Assembly: GCA_000431815.1 (NCBI GenBank)
Contig: FR889246.1
Span: 11,531 to 69,765, forward strand
Reading direction: 5' to 3'
DNA length: 58,235 nt
DNA from: Butyrivibrio sp. CAG:318
GTDB taxonomy: Bacteria; Bacillota; Clostridia; Lachnospirales; Lachnospiraceae
Each line of letters begins with the position of its first letter. Positions within the stretch are counted from its first letter, which is position 1. The notes under the pieces are model-generated. The model saw only the letters and a list, made by a program, of their open reading frames with translations. It had not been told where the DNA came from and did no database searches. A program made the position numbers and the translations under genes. Shown in pieces: positions 18,151-27,481 of the stretch.

Positions 18151-19554
18151 CTAATATGCATTCTTGTTAACAAATCCTTTAAAAACCGTCCTGAACAAAA
18201 TCATTATATCGAAATGCAGGCTCCAGTTCTCTATATAATACAAATCGCAGTCTATGCGTTTTCTTATCGAAGTATCGCCGCGGTATCCGTTCACCTGTGC
18301 CCATCCGGTCATTCCCGGGCGCACCTGATGTTTAATCATATAACGCGGTATTTCTTCCTTGAATTTCTCTACGAAGAACGGTCTTTCCGGTCTCGGTCCG
18401 ACGAGGCTCATATCACCTTTAAGAACATTGATAAGCTGTGGCAGTTCATCGAGACTTGTCTTGCGGATAAACTTACCTACCGGCGTAACTCTTGCGTCTG
18501 TGCTTGTTGTCCATTTCTTCGCGTCCTGTCCGTCAGTCTGCACACACATTGAACGGAACTTGTACATCTCAAATTCCTTATTGTGTAAACCAACTCTGAC
18601 CTGTTTGTAAATAACCGGTCCCTTGGATGATATTTTAACCGCAATCGCGGTCACCAGCATGACCGGTGAAAAAATAATTAACGCCACTGTTCCCAACACC
18701 AGATCCATTGCACGTTTGGCAAATTTGTTAGGCATTGTACTTAAAGGAACCCTTCTTATATTAATGACGGGAAGTCCCTGTACATCTTCAGTATAAGGTC
18801 TGGTAGGAATTATGTTATTATAGTCCGGTATCAGCTTGGTATGAACGCCTGATTTCTCGCATACCGCAACAACATCTTCCAGCTTGGCATATTCGCTTAA
18901 CCCAAGTGTTATGACCATTTCATCCAAATCGTTGGTCTGTATCGTCTTCTCAATATCGGCCACACGTCCTATTACTTTGGCTCCGCGGTAACAGGTATCG
19001 GCCGGTACATTATCATCTAATATACCCACTATATGATATCCCCATTGCGGGAAACTTCGTATTCTGTCAATATATGACTCCGCCGCACGGCTGTATCCGA
19101 CAAGCACAATATGCTTCTGATTAAAGCCTTCACGTCTTAGGTGTCTTAAGAACATTCTGAGTGCTGCTCTTATCGCAATCTCATATACTATATTAAGAAC
19201 ATAGAATATGAAAATCATTACTCGTGAAAAATCTATCTGTTTAAGCAGATAGAGCATCAATATAAAAATAAGCAGCCCGAATGAATTGGCCTTTATTATA
19301 TTAAGGACCTCATAGCGCTGGCCATGCATGCGCTTAGGCGTATACAGGCTGCACAATGCGTACAGGATAATATATCCCGGTATGATGAATATCAATGCCT
19401 TAAAATATATATCCATACCGATTTTGCCAATATTTTCCTTACCAAGGTCCAGACCAAACTTAATTGCCCACGCGGACAGATATGCAATTGCTATGATAAA
19501 CGCGTCCAATATAACATGAAGCGTATTAAATTTCTTCTGATTTCTTCTAATCAA
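18151..19554 (-). CDS. Polyprenyl sugar-1-phosphate transferase (WbaP/CpsE type), 467 aa
   Basis: The priming enzyme that moves a sugar-1-phosphate onto undecaprenyl phosphate to begin the repeat. It has four N-terminal helices (residues 10-110), a CoA-binding/Rossmann-like middle (IVLVGYSRAAESYI), a membrane hairpin about 285-310, and the catalytic bacterial sugar transferase domain: VGPRPERPFF and RPGMTGWAQVNGY near the C-terminus. The start is TTG 19554 with AGGGGG nine bases upstream; the first internal Met is about 45 residues in, which would remove a helix. It is followed by the LCP gene after 26 bases. Confidence 0.92.
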   Translation of the reverse strand: MIRRNQKKFNTLHVILDAFIIAIAYLSAWAIKFGLDLGKENIGKIGMDIYFKALIFIIPGYIILYALCSLYTPKRMHGQRYEVLNIIKANSFGLLIFILMLYLLKQIDFSRVMIFIFYVLNIVYEIAIRAALRMFLRHLRREGFNQKHIVLVGYSRAAESYIDRIRSFPQWGYHIVGILDDNVPADTCYRGAKVIGRVADIEKTIQTNDLDEMVITLGLSEYAKLEDVVAVCEKSGVHTKLIPDYNNIIPTRPYTEDVQGLPVINIRRVPLSTMPNKFAKRAMDLVLGTVALIIFSPVMLVTAIAVKISSKGPVIYKQVRVGLHNKEFEMYKFRSMCVQTDGQDAKKWTTSTDARVTPVGKFIRKTSLDELPQLINVLKGDMSLVGPRPERPFFVEKFKEEIPRYMIKHQVRPGMTGWAQVNGYRGDTSIRKRIDCDLYYIENWSLHFDIMILFRTVFKGFVNKNAY

Positions 19555-19588
19555 CGTTCTAAACCCCCTGGTTTATCCGATGCCAGTT

Positions 19589-19617
19589 ATTATAATACAT
19601 CAAGCCACTTTAAAGAG
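19589..19617 (-). promoter_or_regulatory. Possible promoter of the polysaccharide operon
   Basis: A perfect TATAAT (19589-19594) lies 35 bases before the TTG start of the sugar-phosphate transferase, but the position 17 bases upstream reads CTCTTT, a poor -35. The gap from 19555 to 19655 is AT-rich and has no terminator hairpin, so read-through from the glmM operon is equally possible. Confidence 0.35.
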
Positions 19618-19655
19618 CAATAATTTTATTGTTACAAATTTGTTACGAAATAATT

Positions 19656-20576
19656 CTAAGTCAATCTGTTCCAGTATTCCTTGTCCGAAGTGTGTTTCAG
19701 ACATGATTTAAGGGATAATTTATGATAGTTTTTACCTTTTCTGAAACCAAGATATTTCATTCCGCTATAGTATACCAGTCTGATAATATCTGCCGGGGTT
19801 CCACTGCGGCATATCTGTGCCAGGGATTTCCTGACAAGCTGCATGCCGGTTCCTTTAACATTAAAACGTTCAAATATCTCCGGATGATCGGCCTGCGATA
19901 CACCGAGGTCAAAATTACGTCTGTAATATTGTCTGCCTGTATAATTATGGGAATGATACACAAGTGCGTCCGCGCAGTACGAAACAGCATATCCCGCATC
20001 CAGTGCTCCTGCTGCGTAGACCATATCTTCATTAAATATCGCAGGAGCCTTAAATCCACCAAGGCTGCGGTAAATTGATATATCATACATTGCACATACA
20101 TCTGAACAGAAATACGCTTTTATTCCAAGTTCCTTGATGTCATCCGATGTCTGAACCCTGCTTTGCGCCGGATAATTAAATTCACGCGTAATCTGCTCAA
20201 TCCTGTTACAATCCTTCTTCGGAAGCTGCCTCGCATAGCTTACCGCAATATTATCCGCACGTCCGAATCCTGACAACAGTTTCTCGACAAGGTAATTGTC
20301 TTTAGGTATTGCATCCATTGTCATAAAGAGCACATAGTCGGCATCTGACATTCTAAGACCCATATCCCTTGTTCCGGCATGATCAAATTCATGTCTTGTA
20401 ATATGGACAACCTCAACCGCAGGTGCGATAAGATATTCTTTCTCATCAAAGTACTCTCTGTCAGTATTAATTATTATAATTCGTCCCAATCTTACGGTCT
20501 GATCAAGAAGTTTCTCTACCAGTTCCCTCAGATCGTGCCCCGGCTTATATGCCGGAATTACCGCATCGACTTTCAC
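19656..20576 (-). CDS. GT2 glycosyltransferase, rhamnosyltransferase-like, 306 aa
   Basis: A GT2 enzyme of the branch often annotated as rhamnosyltransferase: VDAVIPAYKPGHDLREL at the start, the hallmark TRHEFDHAGTRDMG near residue 80, FMTMDAIP as the metal motif, and the FNEDMVYAAGALDAGY acceptor block. The start is GTG 20576, with AGGAG about 11 bases upstream near the glmM stop. It follows glmM by six bases, so it is probably transcribed with the c-di-AMP operon although its product belongs with the polysaccharide genes downstream. Confidence 0.85.
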   Translation of the reverse strand: MKVDAVIPAYKPGHDLRELVEKLLDQTVRLGRIIIINTDREYFDEKEYLIAPAVEVVHITRHEFDHAGTRDMGLRMSDADYVLFMTMDAIPKDNYLVEKLLSGFGRADNIAVSYARQLPKKDCNRIEQITREFNYPAQSRVQTSDDIKELGIKAYFCSDVCAMYDISIYRSLGGFKAPAIFNEDMVYAAGALDAGYAVSYCADALVYHSHNYTGRQYYRRNFDLGVSQADHPEIFERFNVKGTGMQLVRKSLAQICRSGTPADIIRLVYYSGMKYLGFRKGKNYHKLSLKSCLKHTSDKEYWNRLT

Positions 20577-20582
20577 CTGTGA

Positions 20583-21935
20583 TTATTCTCCTATATTCTT
20601 CTCAATAATTTCAGCAAGTTTCTTTGCTTCTTCTTCGATGAATTTCTGGTCATCACCCTCTATCATTACACGCACAAGAGGCTCCGTTCCCGAAGGCCTT
20701 ATAAGAACCCTTCCTGCGCCTGCAAATCTGGCCTCGAGTTCTGCGACAGCATCTGCAACTACCTTATTATCCATATAGTATTCTTTCTTGATATTGGAAA
20801 CTCTGGCATTTACAAGAGCCTGCGGAAGCACGCGCATTACAGATGCAAGCTCCGAAAGTTTCTTACCTGATTTAACAATAACTTCAAGAAGATGAAGAGC
20901 ACTTATAAGCCCGTCACCGGTAGTATTCTCATCAAGGAAAATCACATGTCCCGACTGCTCGCCTCCGAGATTACATCCGTTAGCCAGCATATATTCAAGG
21001 ACATATCTGTCTCCGACTTTGGTCCTGACTATATTGATGCCCTCTTTTTCACCCATTCTGAAGAATCCGAGGTTACTCATAACGGTAGCTACAACAGTAT
21101 CTTTCTTAAGTCTGCCCTGATTGCGCATATATAATCCGCATATCGCCATTATCTGGTCTCCGTCAACCATATTACCGTTCTCATCCACCGCAAGCATTCT
21201 GTCCGCATCTCCATCGAAAGCAATTCCCAGATCGGCGCCCTCTTCAACCACACGTTTCTTAAGTTCTTCCATATGTGTCGATCCGCATGCACGGTTAATG
21301 TTGACACCGTCCGGATGATTGTGTATTACTACCGGCTTAGCTCCAAGGCTCTCAAGCGTCTTAGGTGCCGTGTAATATGATGCACCTTCTGCCGTATCAA
21401 CAACAATTTTAAGACCTGATAAATCCAGATCTATCAATGAACATGCAAATCTGACATAATCGTCTTTTGCATCATATCTGTATGTAATATGTCCAACCTC
21501 TCCGCCAACAGGCATCGGCAGTTCCGCTGAATTCATTCTCATCACTTCTTCAATCTCATCCTCAAGAAGATCGGAAAGCTTGTATCCATCACCATTAAAA
21601 AACTTGATTCCGTTATATTCAGACGGATTATGTGATGCAGAAATCACAACGCCTGCATCGTATCCGTAATGCCTTGTCAGATATGCTATTGCCGGCGTAG
21701 GAACGACTCCTACATAAACGGCATCTGCACCGACAGAACAAATTCCCGCCATAAGTGCATTAGCAAGCATTTCTCCTGATATTCTTGTATCTCCGCCGAC
21801 TAATATTGTCGGCTTATGTGCTTTTTCCTTAGTGAGCACATATGCTCCTGCTTTGCCGAGGTTCATCGCCAGCTCAACTGTGAGCTCTTTATTGGCAACG
21901 CCCCTTACTCCGTCTGTTCCAAATATTCTGGCCAT
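20583..21935 (-). CDS. glmM: Phosphoglucosamine mutase
   Basis: GlmM converts glucosamine-6-P to glucosamine-1-P, a precursor of UDP-GlcNAc and peptidoglycan. The 450-residue protein has ARIFGTDGVRG at the N-terminus, the phosphoserine loop ISASHNPSEYNGIKFF around residue 100, metal loop FDGDADR, and C-terminal RPSGTEPLVRV. The start is ATG 21935: GGAGA ends six bases upstream, while an in-frame ATG at 21941 would touch the ribosome binding site. It is encoded right after cdaA and cdaR, the classic Firmicute order; in known systems GlmM and CdaA interact physically. Confidence 0.97.
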   Translation of the reverse strand: MARIFGTDGVRGVANKELTVELAMNLGKAGAYVLTKEKAHKPTILVGGDTRISGEMLANALMAGICSVGADAVYVGVVPTPAIAYLTRHYGYDAGVVISASHNPSEYNGIKFFNGDGYKLSDLLEDEIEEVMRMNSAELPMPVGGEVGHITYRYDAKDDYVRFACSLIDLDLSGLKIVVDTAEGASYYTAPKTLESLGAKPVVIHNHPDGVNINRACGSTHMEELKKRVVEEGADLGIAFDGDADRMLAVDENGNMVDGDQIMAICGLYMRNQGRLKKDTVVATVMSNLGFFRMGEKEGINIVRTKVGDRYVLEYMLANGCNLGGEQSGHVIFLDENTTGDGLISALHLLEVIVKSGKKLSELASVMRVLPQALVNARVSNIKKEYYMDNKVVADAVAELEARFAGAGRVLIRPSGTEPLVRVMIEGDDQKFIEEEAKKLAEIIEKNIGE

Positions 21936-21962
21936 AATCATTCTCCATTTTATTATTATATA

Positions 21963-23303
21963 TTATTCAGCCGTATCAGCTTCTGTCTCTGCTCCTGTCG
22001 TTTCCTCAGGCTGCGTCGGATTATCCGGGAGTGTCATATCAGTAACAATAACCTTAACATAATATGACCCCGATATACTGTAATCATCGCTCTGGTTAAG
22101 ATTAACCCTGACTGTATAACTGCCTTCTCCCTTGCCGCTCATATCTATACGTGCACCAAGGTCGTCTGCCGTAAGTGTTCCTATATCGCTCTCACTGCCG
22201 TTGACAATTACATTAAGATAACCCGAACCATTATCGGCAACCAGCTGGTATCTGTAATCAGACTCGGTTCCGCTGATCGTAACCTGCGACATAGGAACCT
22301 GTATTGTTCTCTCTGATATTTTCTCTATAGTCACATCCACCTTAAGATTACTTTCGGATGATGCTATCTTGCATCCGTTTGGCAGATAGGTCTTAAGTGC
22401 TATATCGAAATGTCTGTCATCATCTGCATTATCTATATCTATAATACCGGCAGGGATATCAATCGATGTTATCTTATCAAGAACGTCCTTTGATGCTGCA
22501 AGTTTTACATTTTTCATGTTGGCTTTCTCATCAGCTATATGATACCCTTCAGCAACCTCTCCGGAAAGTGCATAATTAATATCAACAACTTTCGTAGGAA
22601 GTATTTCTATCTGGATTGAGGCACTGTTTCGGCTTAATTCCAGCTTATCCGAACTTATCTCCACTCCGTTCTCATCATAGAATACCGGCACAACAGAATC
22701 ATTGATTGTCGCCGTCATGCTTGATACACTGTAATTAAGCTTTGCTGTGGATATACGGCTTACCGTACTCTCAGCGCCGGTAACTTTAATAGTCGTCGGT
22801 GATATGCTATAGTCTCCGATAACATAACCGTCTGCAGGGCTGCCTGTTATATTCAGTTCAAGCGGAACTTCTTTATCTATTTTATTATCTATTGCAAGCT
22901 GTACATATTCTGTTCTCAGGCTTACTATATCCACTGTATTCTCCATGCCTTCTTTGGTGCATCTTACATAGATCTGTGCCCTGTCAGCATCCGGTGTACG
23001 TTCGCTAAGATCCGCATATGCATAAAAATCCGTTGATCTAAGTTCATCAACTATCGTCTGCGGTGCCTTAACAACTATGGAAATACTTGCCCCTGACTCA
23101 ATCTGGTATATATATCCCTTGCTTGTGAGCGCATCTCCGTTAATCATATTAACCGTTATGCCAGATATTGTTTTACGCTGCGACGGATTATCAACATTGA
23201 CGATCACAATCCAGCTCACGATTGCAATTATGATAGCAAGTATTTTCAATCCGAAATTATGGAGAATAAGTTCTTTTATTTTGATTTCTTTAAAGCTCTT
23301 CAT
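21963..23303 (-). CDS. cdaR: YbbR-domain protein, CdaA regulator
   Basis: CdaR is a membrane-anchored extracellular protein that modulates the diadenylate cyclase CdaA. It has one helix at about residues 18-37 (LKILAIIIAIVSWIVIV) and then about four YbbR repeats with the typical NP...K.I.GI strand starts (DNPSQRKTISGI, then similar segments near 140, 220 and 320). A Thr/Glu-rich tail ends the 446 residues. Its ATG overlaps the cdaA stop by four bases, so the two are translated together. Confidence 0.93.
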   Translation of the reverse strand: MKSFKEIKIKELILHNFGLKILAIIIAIVSWIVIVNVDNPSQRKTISGITVNMINGDALTSKGYIYQIESGASISIVVKAPQTIVDELRSTDFYAYADLSERTPDADRAQIYVRCTKEGMENTVDIVSLRTEYVQLAIDNKIDKEVPLELNITGSPADGYVIGDYSISPTTIKVTGAESTVSRISTAKLNYSVSSMTATINDSVVPVFYDENGVEISSDKLELSRNSASIQIEILPTKVVDINYALSGEVAEGYHIADEKANMKNVKLAASKDVLDKITSIDIPAGIIDIDNADDDRHFDIALKTYLPNGCKIASSESNLKVDVTIEKISERTIQVPMSQVTISGTESDYRYQLVADNGSGYLNVIVNGSESDIGTLTADDLGARIDMSGKGEGSYTVRVNLNQSDDYSISGSYYVKVIVTDMTLPDNPTQPEETTGAETEADTAE

Positions 23304-24169
23304 TTCTTACTTCCCCCTTTTCTCCAGAGTTTGTACCTCGTCACATCAATTGTCTTCTTCTGAAGGAATGTAAGTTTGCTCTTAAGGTAATCCGCATCGA
23401 TATTCCTGAAAAGCTCTCCCGCTATGGCAATTGACACGGCACCTGTTTCTTCCGACACGACAAGTGTCATTGTGTCGGTCACTTCAGAAATACCAAGTGC
23501 GGCCCTGTGTCTCGTTCCGAGTTCCTTGCTTATGGACATATTGTCGGAAAGCGGCAGATAACATGTCGCCGCCACGATACGGTCACCACGGATAATTACC
23601 GCTCCGTCATGAAGCGGTGTATTATGTTCAAAAATGTTGATCAGAAGCTGGCTTGAAATAAGCGCATCAATAGGAATACCCGTCTTCTCATATTCAGTCA
23701 GAAGTATTTCCTGTTCAACAACAATAAGTGCTCCTGTCTTGGTCTTTGAAAGTTCAAAACATGTCTTGACAAGTTCATTTACAGTCTTGTCACTGAATCT
23801 TTCACCCTTGTCTTTTTTCTCGGCAAACGGAAGTATCTTGGAGAAAAATCTCTTCTGTCCCAGCTGTTCAAGTGCTTTTCTGAGTTCCGGCTGAAATATG
23901 ACAACCAATGCTATTATTGCGAAGTTGATTATTTTACCGCCCAGCCACAAAATCGTCGTAAAATTGAATATATAAGCCAGCAGCCAGAAAATAAGCAGTA
24001 CAATAATACCCTTAAGCAGGGTAAATGCCCTTGTGGTCTTAACCCATGCTATAAATTCATAGATAAGCACCGCAAGTATAATTATCTCAAACACATTAGA
24101 TACATGCAGAGATTTCGGTATATAAAAATTAGAAAGATATTCATCAAAAAAATTCTTTATTGACTGCAT
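23300..24169 (-). CDS. cdaA: Membrane diadenylate cyclase, c-di-AMP synthase
   Basis: CdaA (DacA) makes c-di-AMP from two ATP. Three hydrophobic helices occupy about residues 25-95, followed by the DAC domain with both catalytic signatures: LHDGAVII (DGA) and GTRHRAALG (RHR). The 289-residue length is standard. c-di-AMP controls potassium/osmolyte transport and wall homeostasis in Firmicutes. ATG 24169 follows GGAAAGGCGAG. Upstream in the same operon are three membrane proteins not part of the textbook cluster. Confidence 0.96.
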   Translation of the reverse strand: MQSIKNFFDEYLSNFYIPKSLHVSNVFEIIILAVLIYEFIAWVKTTRAFTLLKGIIVLLIFWLLAYIFNFTTILWLGGKIINFAIIALVVIFQPELRKALEQLGQKRFFSKILPFAEKKDKGERFSDKTVNELVKTCFELSKTKTGALIVVEQEILLTEYEKTGIPIDALISSQLLINIFEHNTPLHDGAVIIRGDRIVAATCYLPLSDNMSISKELGTRHRAALGISEVTDTMTLVVSEETGAVSIAIAGELFRNIDADYLKSKLTFLQKKTIDVTRYKLWRKGGSKK

Positions 24170-24202
24170 AACACTCGCCTTTCCTCACATTATCCGGCTG
24201 TT

Positions 24203-25189
24203 CTATTCATCGTCTTCGTCTATTTCATAACTTTCGGTGTGTATTGCACCACGGTTATCCTTGCTTGAATTAAATTTCTTGATTGTGACATTCTTTCTGG
24301 CAACCGACATTTTCGGAACCGCTTTGACATAATAGTAATAATCGTCATCCTCAAACTGAACATATTCCGTTGCAGTGTAATCGACACTCATAATAAAGAA
24401 ATTAATTACCAATCCGACGATTATGGCTGCAATATGTCCGGCAATCATTCCTATTATGCTGAAATTAACGGAAAGAACCGCAAATGCAATTATCTGTATA
24501 AGCGCGTCCGTAACGCATCCGGCAATGACCGCTATTATCGCCGAATAGTTCACCGACAATCTCTTTATAAAATATATCATCGTAATAACCACGGCAAATG
24601 ATACCACGATTGTCACAAGCTCTTTATTGGTCAGTATATTATTAAAAATAAAATTTATATTTTGCAATGCATTATTAACATCAAGCGTAGATATTGCTGT
24701 TGAATAATTCGCGGCAAAAGTTATTATATAATATATAAACACGCCTGAAACAGCCGGAACAATTCCCGTCATTCCAACCGTGAGTGCTGCAACAACCGGC
24801 ACAACATAAGGCAGCTTCAGGAAAAACAGAATCGGTGTCAATATCATAATGAAACCTGTCTTAGGCGCAAACCTGAAATACAGAAGATAAATAACAACCA
24901 TCACTCCAAGTGCTATCATGGCAAGCTCCAGTGACAATGTAAACAGATTAATTATCATGTAAATCGTCACAATAACCACGGTAATATTGACCGGCAGAAA
25001 TGCACATACTATCGACAATGCAATACATATCAACGGATTGGATATTATTCCATTGCCGCCTATTTTACGCGACATCGCAAACATTGACAGAAAAGCAAGT
25101 ACAAAGTTACACACATATCTGATATATATTCCGCCTTTTGCATAAAAGGCTTTAAGTTTCTCTTTGAATTCAAGAAGTCCCGTGAGCAT
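24203..25189 (-). CDS. Polytopic membrane protein of unknown function, 328 aa
   Basis: I do not recognise the family. It has about nine hydrophobic helices between residues 25 and 270 and a roughly 55-residue cytoplasmic tail that begins acidic (VQFEDDDYYYYVK), becomes basic, and ends IDEDDE. No transporter signature or catalytic motif is visible. It starts at ATG 25189, one base overlapping the previous gene's stop, and lies 33 bases before cdaA, so it is expressed with the c-di-AMP synthase. A role in wall assembly or in modulating CdaA is possible from context only. Confidence 0.7.
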   Translation of the reverse strand: MLTGLLEFKEKLKAFYAKGGIYIRYVCNFVLAFLSMFAMSRKIGGNGIISNPLICIALSIVCAFLPVNITVVIVTIYMIINLFTLSLELAMIALGVMVVIYLLYFRFAPKTGFIMILTPILFFLKLPYVVPVVAALTVGMTGIVPAVSGVFIYYIITFAANYSTAISTLDVNNALQNINFIFNNILTNKELVTIVVSFAVVITMIYFIKRLSVNYSAIIAVIAGCVTDALIQIIAFAVLSVNFSIIGMIAGHIAAIIVGLVINFFIMSVDYTATEYVQFEDDDYYYYVKAVPKMSVARKNVTIKKFNSSKDNRGAIHTESYEIDEDDE

Positions 25190-25602
25190 CAGTTAATTCC
25201 TCCCTTGCGGTTTCTTTCCGCTTTATTCATAAGATATATTTTATGAAGCCTGTTCCGGTAGATACGGATACCATTCTCCGACTCCACATACCTGTACGAA
25301 TATATGAAATACGCTATTATCATAAAAACAGTCATCATTGCCGCATAAATCATTACCAGCATAACCGTCAGAACTGTATAATTCATATTGGTAAGATTAT
25401 TTATTATAAATTCAAAATTGCATGACATAACCAGCATAAGAATTATAATATATGCAATCGTAACCGCTATCGCGGTGGTCCACATATGAAGTCCGACATA
25501 ATCTGATTTATAGTATTTGGCCTTGTTAATATCATTGGAACACTCATGTTTCTCATACATGGCGGTTCTGGTCATAAGTCTGACCTTACGCTTGTTAATC
25601 AT
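25189..25602 (-). CDS. Small two-helix membrane protein of unknown function, 137 aa
   Basis: Unrecognised. A basic N-terminal cytoplasmic segment of about 35 residues (MINKRKVRLMTRT) is followed by two strong helices, about 38-65 and 77-105, and a basic tail rich in Arg/Asn (RNRLHKIYLMNKAERNRKGG). Both ends are predicted inside. The start at ATG 25602 has GGAGG eight bases upstream. It overlaps the following membrane protein gene by one base and follows the Big2-like gene by 16 bases; the three form a unit before cdaA. Confidence 0.7.
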   Translation of the reverse strand: MINKRKVRLMTRTAMYEKHECSNDINKAKYYKSDYVGLHMWTTAIAVTIAYIIILMLVMSCNFEFIINNLTNMNYTVLTVMLVMIYAAMMTVFMIIAYFIYSYRYVESENGIRIYRNRLHKIYLMNKAERNRKGGIN

Positions 25603-25618
25603 TACGTTCCTCCGTTAA

Positions 25619-26626
25619 TTAATAATATATTATAAGCTGCATGTGTCCGCCGTTAACCGGTGCCACCACCCGCACCTTTATGCCATCGGCACTGAATGTT
25701 TCATCTTTGGATGCACTGATGAATCTGGCAAAAACATCTTCGTATGAATCCGGAATTACTGATCTGACAACCTGCTTAAAAGCATTATCCATTGCGGTTG
25801 TTCTGGTCATGACATATATCTGTGTCATATTCTCCTGGACAATCACCTCTCCGAGGTAATTACCGTCCTCACGATATATGTATGTATTATCAAGATATGT
25901 CTGGAATCCGGAATTCTTTACAGCTTCACTTATCGCGGTGTAAGTTTTGGCAGCTTCCGATTCCTTAATATTATCTCTGTCTGTCTTATCCTGTGACGGC
26001 TTAATATTATCAGACGTCCCGCCGTTGCCATCCTTCCCTGCACTATTATCGGATGTCGGTTCTGTCACATCCGGATTCCTGTCACTCCCGGATGTTGCCG
26101 GTTCCCTGCCTGCATCATCATCGTCCGTCTGTGCTTCCCTCACGACTATCACTTTATTGTCCTTGACATCATATACCGGAAGATCGTCTGAGATTCCTTC
26201 ATTATCGCGGTTAACGCCCCTGACAACAACCGAGTCAGCCAGTACATCATATGTCGCCGTTATAGCTGCCGCGCCGGTTCCGACGACCTTAATATGTCCC
26301 TTGCCGTCAACGGTGACAACATCTTCATCCGATGATGTCCAGATAACTTTCGATGCATATTCCTCCGGCTCGGAAGTACATTTAAGGTCAAGTTCACTTC
26401 CAATATACATATTACAGTCCTCAAGTTCAACTTTTACAAACTGTCCCTTCGGTACTACTGCATTATAATCAACAGTTTCCTGCGTATCACTATTATTATG
26501 ATGTTTCTTACCGGCTCTGATACAGACAAAAACAATAAGCCCTATTATCAAAATAAGCACTCCGGCAGCCATTGCAACCCTGCCCTTGCGTATACGGTAT
26601 TTCTTTCTGCCCTTTGACGTACTCAT
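25619..26626 (-). CDS. Membrane-anchored extracellular protein with Big2-like domain, 335 aa
   Basis: A basic tail (KGRKKYRIRKGR), one helix about residues 17-38, then an extracellular region. Residues about 62-138 look like a bacterial Ig-like group 2 domain: VIWTSSDEDVVTVDGKGHIKVVGTGAAAITAT is the typical strand pattern (cited here only as a span), centred near residue 110. A Ser/Asp/Pro-rich linker (about 165-230) leads to a 100-residue C-terminal domain I cannot assign. Big2 domains usually mediate adhesion or wall contact. It is the first gene of the cdaA operon, with a promoter directly upstream; perhaps it senses the wall for the operon, which is speculation. Confidence 0.7.
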   Translation of the reverse strand: MSTSKGRKKYRIRKGRVAMAAGVLILIIGLIVFVCIRAGKKHHNNSDTQETVDYNAVVPKGQFVKVELEDCNMYIGSELDLKCTSEPEEYASKVIWTSSDEDVVTVDGKGHIKVVGTGAAAITATYDVLADSVVVRGVNRDNEGISDDLPVYDVKDNKVIVVREAQTDDDDAGREPATSGSDRNPDVTEPTSDNSAGKDGNGGTSDNIKPSQDKTDRDNIKESEAAKTYTAISEAVKNSGFQTYLDNTYIYREDGNYLGEVIVQENMTQIYVMTRTTAMDNAFKQVVRSVIPDSYEDVFARFISASKDETFSADGIKVRVVAPVNGGHMQLIIYY

Positions 26627-26653
26627 ATGACACCTCTTTACACTTAGCGCATT

Positions 26654-26682
26654 ATTATAATTATCTTATCATTATTTGTCGT
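26654..26682 (-). promoter_or_regulatory. Promoter of the cdaA-cdaR-glmM operon
   Basis: On the minus strand ACGACA (26677-26682) and TATAAT (26654-26659) are 17 bases apart, 28 bases before the ATG of the Big2-like gene. No other promoter-like sequence was seen between this gene and glmM. The adjoining 26683-26771 stretch is AT-rich and shows nothing else. Confidence 0.55.
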
Positions 26683-26771
26683 GTCCGTAAAGATAGAATT
26701 TAAATTATAAAGTTCACATGACAGGAATACTTAAAAATACAGCCTGCGGTCCCTTACGATATTCCGCTGAC

Positions 26772-26807
26772 ATTAACAAACCCCCGCGGGTATTAATTCC
26801 GCGGGGG
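26772..26807 (-). terminator. Terminator after the ThrH-like gene
   Basis: CCCCCGCGG (26781-26789) and CCGCGGGGG (26799-26807) form a perfect nine-pair GC-rich stem with a nine-base loop. In the minus direction it is followed by TTTGTTAATG, a short U-tract. It separates the ThrH-like gene from the cdaA operon promoter. Confidence 0.85.
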
Positions 26808-26829
26808 TAATCATATCTGTTCTATGCAA

Positions 26830-27432
26830 TTATACCATTGCTTTCTTAATGGCTGCAAGAAGTTCATCATAAGTCTCGTATGCAGGAAGATCCGGGTTAT
26901 CTGCCTTGATCTGATCCGTACTCTTAAATAAGAATCCTGCTTTGCTGGCTCTTATCATGCCGAGATCGTTATGGCTGTCGCCGCTTGCAATTGTATCATA
27001 TCCGATTGACTGAAGTGCCTTAACCGTTGTCAGCTTAGACTGTTCGCAACGCATCTTAAATCCGGTAATCTCTCCGTCAGGTGCAACCTCAAGTGAATTA
27101 CAGAAAATAGTCGGCCATCCGAGTTTCTTCATAAGAGGACTTGCAAACTGTGTAAATGTATCGCTTATAATAATTACCTGGCCTATTGAACGAAGTTCAT
27201 CCAGAAATTCCCTGGCACCCGGCATCGGATCGATTTTAGCGATCGTATCCTGTATTTCCTTAAGTCCGAGTCCATGCTCCTTAAGTATTCCGAGTCTCCA
27301 TTTCATAAGCTTATCATAATCCGGTTCATCTCTTGTCGTCCTCTTCAGTTCAGGAATGCCGCTTTCCTTTGCAAAAGCAATCCAGATTTCCGGTACAAGA
27401 ACTCCTTCGAGATCCAAACATGTAATATACAT
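26830..27432 (-). CDS. thrH: ThrH-like phosphoserine phosphatase / homoserine phosphotransferase, 200 aa
   Basis: A HAD-superfamily enzyme closely resembling ThrH. The N-terminus CLDLEGVLVPEIWIAFAKE has the ThrH variant of the first HAD motif (DLEG rather than DxDGT), followed by TTRDEPDYDKLMKWR, IISDTFTQF (motif II) and ASGDSHNDLGM (motif IV). Characterised ThrH dephosphorylates phosphoserine and can pass the phosphate to homoserine, linking serine and threonine synthesis. ATG 27432 has GGAGG eight bases upstream. It ends in a strong terminator. Confidence 0.88.
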   Translation of the reverse strand: MYITCLDLEGVLVPEIWIAFAKESGIPELKRTTRDEPDYDKLMKWRLGILKEHGLGLKEIQDTIAKIDPMPGAREFLDELRSIGQVIIISDTFTQFASPLMKKLGWPTIFCNSLEVAPDGEITGFKMRCEQSKLTTVKALQSIGYDTIASGDSHNDLGMIRASKAGFLFKSTDQIKADNPDLPAYETYDELLAAIKKAMV

Positions 27433-27481
27433 CGTGTCATCCTCCTAAATAATATCTGAACAAATACTGCCGTAATATTAA

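Noticed and set aside
17420..18154. A 244-codon open frame on the plus strand
   Set aside because: It lies entirely opposite the LCP gene, with hydrophobic junk composition and no ribosome binding site; it is a shadow frame.
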